Assembly: GCA_021789565.1 (NCBI GenBank)
Contig: JAJYJL010000304.1
Coordinates: forward strand, 1 to 7,464
Reading direction: 5' to 3'
Source: Acidobacteriota bacterium
Lineage (GTDB): Bacteria > Acidobacteriota > Terriglobia > UBA7540
DNA: 7,464 nt
The position numbers and the translations under genes were made by a program. A model generated the notes under the pieces. That model was not told the DNA's origin, did not search any database, and was given only the letters and a program-made list of their open reading frames with translations. Positions 5,166 to 7,464 of the stretch are shown in pieces. The first letter of the stretch is position 1. Every line of letters starts with the position of its first letter.

Positions 5166-5657
5166 TTATTCGCCGCTGCTGACCGGATAACCCTTCTGCA
5201 CCCAATCCTGGCCAAAGTTGTCGGCAAAGTGCACTACTTTCACATTGCTGAAGCCCATGGCTTTCACCGCCTCGAATGCGGGACGAATGTTGGGGCATTC
5301 CTGCCAGGGGCAGCAGCCGCAGTAGAGCACGATCGCCCGCTTGCGCGAAACCCCCTGAAGGCACGTTTTGAGCCGGGCTATGCCGTTCGAGTCCCGCGCC
5401 GGGCCGCAATATTTCGAACCCGGAATATGGCCTTGGGCATAAAGAGTTTCGAAGCCAACCTGCAACAACAGCGGCTTGTTGCTGGAATTCTTAAGCTGGC
5501 CGACCAAAGCGGCCGGTTGAATCACCTGTTTCGGGCTCCAGGGATGGGTGGCGGAAAAAGCGCAGGCGCTGGCAGCCAGACAAACGGCAGCAACCACGCC
5601 CAGAACAGAATACTTCTTGTGAATACGACGGCAATAGAACTGAAATATTTTCCTCAT
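5166..5657 (-). CDS. Exported rhodanese-like sulfurtransferase domain protein
   Basis: A 163-residue protein with a long basic N-terminus (MRKIFQFYCRRIHKKY), a hydrophobic core (VLGVVAAVCLAASACAFSA) and probable Sec cleavage near residues 32-36; ASAC could be a poor lipobox, so a lipoprotein is not excluded. The mature part is a single rhodanese domain: LLLQVGFETLYAQGHIPGSKY (about 63-83) is the strand plus GHIPGA-like motif. The active-site loop is YCGCCPWQECPN (112-123), with the catalytic Cys expected at 113 by alignment to the usual YC loop. Cys 115, 116 and 121 make it unusually cysteine-rich and suggest redox or metal chemistry as well as, or instead of, sulfur transfer. Final residues KGYPVSSGE are the typical end of the fold. 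No Shine-Dalgarno precedes ATG 5657, but an extended -10-like box lies 7 nt upstream, suggesting a leaderless message. Confidence 0.88.
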   Translation of the reverse strand: MRKIFQFYCRRIHKKYSVLGVVAAVCLAASACAFSATHPWSPKQVIQPAALVGQLKNSSNKPLLLQVGFETLYAQGHIPGSKYCGPARDSNGIARLKTCLQGVSRKRAIVLYCGCCPWQECPNIRPAFEAVKAMGFSNVKVVHFADNFGQDWVQKGYPVSSGE

Positions 5658-5664
5658 GAATAAG

Positions 5665-5673
5665 ATACTAACA
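5665..5673 (-). promoter_or_regulatory. Possible leaderless promoter of the rhodanese gene
   Basis: On the minus strand TGTTAGTAT: TAGTAT matches TATAAT at four of six positions and carries the extended -10 TG. Exactly 7 nt (CTTATTC) separate it from ATG 5657, so transcription would begin at or next to the start codon. Confidence 0.4.
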
Positions 5674-5764
5674 CGCGGCGGCGGAGAGAGCAGGCCCTAC
5701 CGGACCGCTTTAATTTTCATCGCCACGGCAGATGCACAAACCGGCCGTGAACTTGCGGCTGCGG

Positions 5765-5773
5765 TGGTAGAAT
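5765..5773 (+). promoter_or_regulatory. Possible leaderless promoter of the methyltransferase gene
   Basis: TGGTAGAAT: TAGAAT matches TATAAT at five of six positions and has the extended -10 TG. Seven nt (AGGCGGG) separate it from ATG 5781, the same spacing as in the divergent rhodanese gene. The intervening GGCGGG is too close to the ATG to serve as a normal ribosome site. Confidence 0.5.
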
Positions 5774-5780
5774 AGGCGGG

Positions 5781-6395
5781 ATGGACGCTGGCTCCCACTG
5801 GGAAAGCATTTACCGGACCAAAGCTCCCGACGCGGTCAGTTGGTACCGTTCCCATCTGGACCGCTCGCTGGAGCTGATCGAATCGGCGGCGCCCGGCCGT
5901 TCAGCCAGCATCATCGATGTCGGCGGCGGAGAGTCAACCCTGGTGGATGATCTCCTGGCGCGGGGATACAACAATCTGACCATTCTGGACGTCTCGCAGA
6001 CCGCGCTCGATGTAACGCGGGCAAGACTGGGAGAGGCTGGGAAACAGGTTGCCTGGATCTGCGCTGATGTCACCCAGGCGGACCTTCCCGCCCGGACCTA
6101 CGACGTTTGGCACGACCGCGCCGTTTTCCACTTCCTGGTCCAGCAGGAGCAGCGAAACGCTTACGTGCGCCTTGCCGCACGGGCCGTGAAACCCGGCGGC
6201 CACATCATCGTCAGCACGTTCGGACCCGAAGGCCCCACCAAATGCAGCGGCCTCGACGCTGTGCGATATGACGCCGAGTCTCTGCACGGCGAGTTTGGAA
6301 CTCGGTTCAGGCTCGTCCAAAGTTCGGAGGAATTACACCGGACTCCTTCCGGGACAGTTCAACAATTCCTTTACTGCTATTGCAGGCTCGTCTGA
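5781..6395 (+). CDS. Class I SAM-dependent methyltransferase
   Basis: A 204-residue soluble enzyme. The N-terminus HWESIYRTKAPDAVSWY is the lead-in of a common family of small-molecule methyltransferases annotated only as class I. Motif I is IIDVGGGES (44-52), which contacts the methionine part of SAM; Asp70 in TILDVSQTAL is the acidic residue that binds the ribose; ICADVTQADLP (93-103) is motif III; DVWHDRAVFHFL (108-119) and VKPGGHIIVSTF (136-147) are motifs IV-VI. The family's substrates are mostly unknown and none can be read from the sequence. The gene is complete and ends at TGA 6393-6395. It is divergent from the rhodanese gene and separated by 123 nt from the FmdE-type gene, which has its own promoter, so no operon partner is evident. 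Some related proteins are annotated as thiopurine or tellurite-type methyltransferases, which I cannot distinguish. Confidence 0.93.
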   Translation: MDAGSHWESIYRTKAPDAVSWYRSHLDRSLELIESAAPGRSASIIDVGGGESTLVDDLLARGYNNLTILDVSQTALDVTRARLGEAGKQVAWICADVTQADLPARTYDVWHDRAVFHFLVQQEQRNAYVRLAARAVKPGGHIIVSTFGPEGPTKCSGLDAVRYDAESLHGEFGTRFRLVQSSEELHRTPSGTVQQFLYCYCRLV

Positions 6396-6444
6396 CTTCC
6401 TGACAATCAGGATCACCCACCGCCCGCTGTGCATAGAGGCAATG

Positions 6445-6458
6445 CGGGACAGGTCCCG
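6445..6458. promoter_or_regulatory. Palindrome CGGGAC-AG-GTCCCG at the -35 position
   Basis: Perfect 6-bp arms with a 2-nt centre. It lies 20 nt upstream of the -10 hexamer at 6479, so it overlaps or adjoins the place of the -35 element, which is otherwise missing. That position fits a dimeric regulator site; a hairpin is also possible but the 2-nt centre makes folding unfavourable. Confidence 0.4.
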
Positions 6459-6475
6459 GCCTGCCTGCAACGGAA

Positions 6476-6484
6476 TGGTATAAT
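6476..6484 (+). promoter_or_regulatory. Extended -10 promoter of the FmdE-type gene
   Basis: TGGTATAAT: a perfect TATAAT (6479-6484) with the extended -10 TG and no recognisable -35 hexamer (CTGCCT-like bases at the expected place). Transcription would start near 6491, leaving a leader of about 28 nt before ATG 6519. Confidence 0.65.
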
Positions 6485-6518
6485 TTTGCAGGGAGGACGC
6501 CGGCGGGGCATCAGGCAA

Positions 6519-7106
6519 ATGAAATCGCTCGAGGAATATCTCGACCTGGCTCGAAAGGACCATGGCCACATGTGTCCGGGGCAGGTGCTGGGCGTGCGGA
6601 TGGCCATGCTGGGCCTAGGCAAACTGGGCATCGATGACCCGGAGAAGCACCGCAAGCGCCTGCTGACCTTTGTTGAAATCGACCGCTGCGCCACCGACGC
6701 CGTCAGCCTGGTGACGGGTTGCCGTCTGGGAAAACGCTCACTGAAGTATCTCGATTATGGAAAAGTTGCGGCCACGTTTGTGGATCTCGAGACGCAGCAG
6801 GCCGTTCGCGTGGTGGCGCGCGACGATGCGAGGGAAAAAGCCAAAAAGTTTGGCGGGAATTCCGCCGACCCTTACCGGCAACAGCTTGAGGCTTATAAGG
6901 TGCTGGACGACGCAGACCTTTTCAACGTCCAGCGTGTCCGCGTAAAGCTCCGGCCCGAGGACTTGCCGGGGCGGCCGCGCAGCCGCGTGGCCTGCGAGGA
7001 GTGCGGCGAAGGCGTCAACGACGGGCGCGAGAGCCGCCTGGGTGGCCGCATCCTCTGCCGGAACTGCGCCGGCGAAAGTTACTATGAATCGCTGGATGGC
7101 CGGTAG
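6519..7106 (+). CDS. FmdE-family protein with C-terminal zinc finger
   Basis: A 195-residue protein. The N-terminal domain has the FmdE signature HGHMCPGQVLGVRMA (15-29) with candidate metal ligands His15, His17 and Cys19, followed by FVEIDRCATDAVSLVTGCRLGKRSL (about 51-75), the second conserved block with Cys57 and Cys68. The C-terminal part (159-183) is a treble-clef-like zinc finger, CEEC-17 residues-CRNC, of the kind fused to many FmdE proteins. FmdE was named as a subunit encoded with molybdenum formylmethanofuran dehydrogenase, but single FmdE-zinc finger proteins are widespread in bacteria without that enzyme and their role is unknown; no formylmethanofuran or molybdenum-cofactor gene is visible here. 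I choose ATG 6519 because it is the conserved start of the domain. GGGAGG (6491-6496) is 22 nt upstream, farther than usual, so initiation is not fully explained. An upstream start at 6429 would lie before the promoter. Confidence 0.9.
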   Translation: MKSLEEYLDLARKDHGHMCPGQVLGVRMAMLGLGKLGIDDPEKHRKRLLTFVEIDRCATDAVSLVTGCRLGKRSLKYLDYGKVAATFVDLETQQAVRVVARDDAREKAKKFGGNSADPYRQQLEAYKVLDDADLFNVQRVRVKLRPEDLPGRPRSRVACEECGEGVNDGRESRLGGRILCRNCAGESYYESLDGR

Positions 7107-7154
7107 CCCGGACTATTCATGAACCGACGGATGTTGCTGTGAAAGGGGAGAAGG

Positions 7155-7174
7155 GGCACGACTTTAGTCGTGCC
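7155..7174. repeat. Hairpin GGCACGAC-TTTA-GTCGTGCC, left copy
   Basis: Perfect 8-bp stem and 4-nt loop. Its inverted partner at 7280-7299 has identical arms; read on the opposite strand that copy's loop is TTCA instead of TTTA. Confidence 0.85.
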
Positions 7175-7194
7175 GAAGAGGCAGTTCGAAGCAT

Positions 7195-7208
7195 GCGGCT
7201 TTAGCCGC
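7195..7208. repeat. Hairpin GCGGC-TTTA-GCCGC
   Basis: Perfect 5-bp stem with the same TTTA loop as the hairpin at 7155-7174, followed by TGAAACCCC. It mirrors the hairpin at 7240-7253, which reads GGGGC-TTCA-GCCCC then TGAA on the opposite strand. Confidence 0.7.
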
Positions 7209-7239
7209 TGAAACCCCTGGTGCCAGAGCGCTCCGTTCA

Positions 7240-7253
7240 GGGGCTGAAGCCCC
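7240..7253. repeat. Hairpin GGGGC-TGAA-GCCCC
   Basis: Perfect 5-bp stem with the same TGAA loop as the hairpin at 7280-7299. CAGGGG at 7238-7243 can alternatively pair with CCCCTG at 7214-7219, so the centre of the element can fold in two competing ways. Confidence 0.7.
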
Positions 7254-7279
7254 GAAAGAAGCTTCTGCGGTGCTCCAAC

Positions 7280-7299
7280 GGCACGACTGAAGTCGTGCC
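7280..7299. repeat. Hairpin GGCACGAC-TGAA-GTCGTGCC, right copy
   Basis: Perfect 8-bp stem and 4-nt loop, the inverted partner of 7155-7174. It runs directly into CCCTTTCAC, whereas the left copy is separated from its GTGAAAGGG by an extra 7-8 nt (GAGAAGGG), so the two arms differ by a small insertion. Confidence 0.85.
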
Positions 7300-7337
7300 C
7301 TTTCACGGAGCCCGATAGCGTCATGAATAATCCGGGG

Positions 7338-7343
7338 TAGAAT
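7338..7343 (+). promoter_or_regulatory. Possible -10 box of the last gene
   Basis: TAGAAT followed by TTTGCA, closely resembling TATAATTTTGCA at 6479-6490. There is no extended -10 TG (GGG instead). Transcription would start near 7350, giving a leader of about 30 nt before ATG 7381. Confidence 0.4.
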
Positions 7344-7380
7344 TTTGCACCGATGCCGGCCGCAATCCGCCGCCTGAACC

Positions 7381-7464
7381 ATGGCTGACTATCCCCAACT
7401 GATTACACCCGGCCGCATGAAACCCCTGCCGCCCATTTTTCTGAAGCAGCGCCGCTACTGGCCC
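7381..7464 (+). CDS. Unrecognised protein, N-terminal 28 residues (3' end outside window)
   Basis: The frame opened by ATG 7381 stays open to the window edge and reads MADYPQLITPGRMKPLPPIF followed by LKQRRYWP. An in-frame TGA at 7375-7377 just upstream fixes the start to 7381 or to the ATG at 7417. The other two forward frames close within this stretch, which supports this one. No Shine-Dalgarno is visible before either ATG. The proline-rich start with a basic RR pair gives no family assignment. It follows the FmdE-type gene on the same strand but is separated from it by the palindromic element, which may have broken an older, tighter gene arrangement. Confidence 0.5.
   Translation, partial: MADYPQLITPGRMKPLPPIFLKQRRYWP

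Larger units (their letters stand above)
7103..7340. mobile_element. Candidate MITE/REP-like nested palindrome with flanking GTAG repeats
   Basis: Terminal inverted repeats CCCGGACTATTCATGA (7107-7122) and TCATGAATAATCCGGG (7321-7336) match at 15 of 16 positions. Inside them are a second inverted pair, GTGAAAGGG (7139-7147) and CCCTTTCAC (7298-7306), and then two complete hairpins that are near copies of each other (7155-7174 and 7280-7299). GTAG directly abuts both outer ends (7103-7106 and 7337-7340), as a 4-bp target duplication would. The left GTAG contains the TAG stop codon of the FmdE-type gene and the right one begins the TAGAAT -10-like box of the next gene, so both survive the insertion. 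No coding capacity is present, so any movement would need a transposase in trans. Confidence 0.6.

Noticed and set aside
5229..5663. Open frame of 144 codons on the plus strand
   Set aside because: Antisense of the rhodanese gene, with no ribosome site and no domain.
6399..6412. Hairpin CCTGA-CAA-TCAGG after the methyltransferase stop as a terminator
   Set aside because: The stem is short and is followed by TCACCC, not a T-tract, so intrinsic termination is not supported.
7107..7336. CRISPR-like array, because of several similar palindromes in a row
   Set aside because: The units are arranged as an inverted pair, not as direct repeats with equal spacers, and no cas gene is present.
7353..7388. 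Eleven-codon open frame ATG 7353 to TGA 7386-7388, as a leader peptide overlapping the last gene
   Set aside because: There is no ribosome site and no regulatory codon run; a frame this short is expected by chance.

Overview
The window looks like chromosomal DNA from a high-GC, soil-type Gram-negative bacterium, most likely an Acidobacteriota member. That placement is an inference. It rests on an FHA-GAF-PP2C regulator, a periplasmic CGCCPW-type rhodanese and a FmdE-type zinc protein lying together, and on intergenic spaces rich in short perfect palindromes (such as GGCACGAC-n4-GTCGTGCC) and degenerate 7-bp tandem repeats, which I associate with acidobacterial genomes. No rRNA, tRNA, CRISPR array, transposase or integrase is visible.

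Layout. 1-390 is the 3' end of an unrecognised gene. 391-1098 is a 708-nt gene-free stretch with a duplicated 23-bp palindromic block, several hairpins and a heptad-repeat patch, ending in an extended -10 promoter. 1099-2745 encodes a complete FHA-GAF-PP2C (RsbU/SpoIIE-like) phosphatase. 2746-3141 is again gene-free: heptad repeats, two hairpins and a possible promoter. 3142-4155 is a compact, visibly AT-richer three-gene operon: a small beta-rich protein of unknown family, a HicB-like protein and a HicA-like protein. It reads as a toxin-antitoxin-like cassette with an extra gene and is the best candidate here for an undescribed system. On the minus strand, 4221-5072 is htpX (membrane zinc protease) and 5166-5657 an exported rhodanese. 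Divergent from the latter, 5781-6395 encodes a SAM-dependent methyltransferase. 6519-7106 encodes a FmdE-family protein with a C-terminal zinc finger. Directly after its stop codon lies a 230-bp nested palindrome (7107-7336) with 16-bp terminal inverted repeats and a GTAG direct repeat abutting both ends, resembling a MITE or REP-type element. A new gene starts at 7381 and runs off the window.

How the parts relate. HtpX and the rhodanese are both envelope proteins in the same orientation and could share a transcript. The methyltransferase and rhodanese start from a divergent region in which each has an extended -10-like box exactly 7 nt before its ATG, the spacing expected of leaderless mRNAs. 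The FHA-GAF-PP2C and FmdE genes have extended -10 boxes with short conventional leaders. The three-gene cassette differs from its neighbours in base composition and has no obvious functional link to them, consistent with acquisition by transfer.
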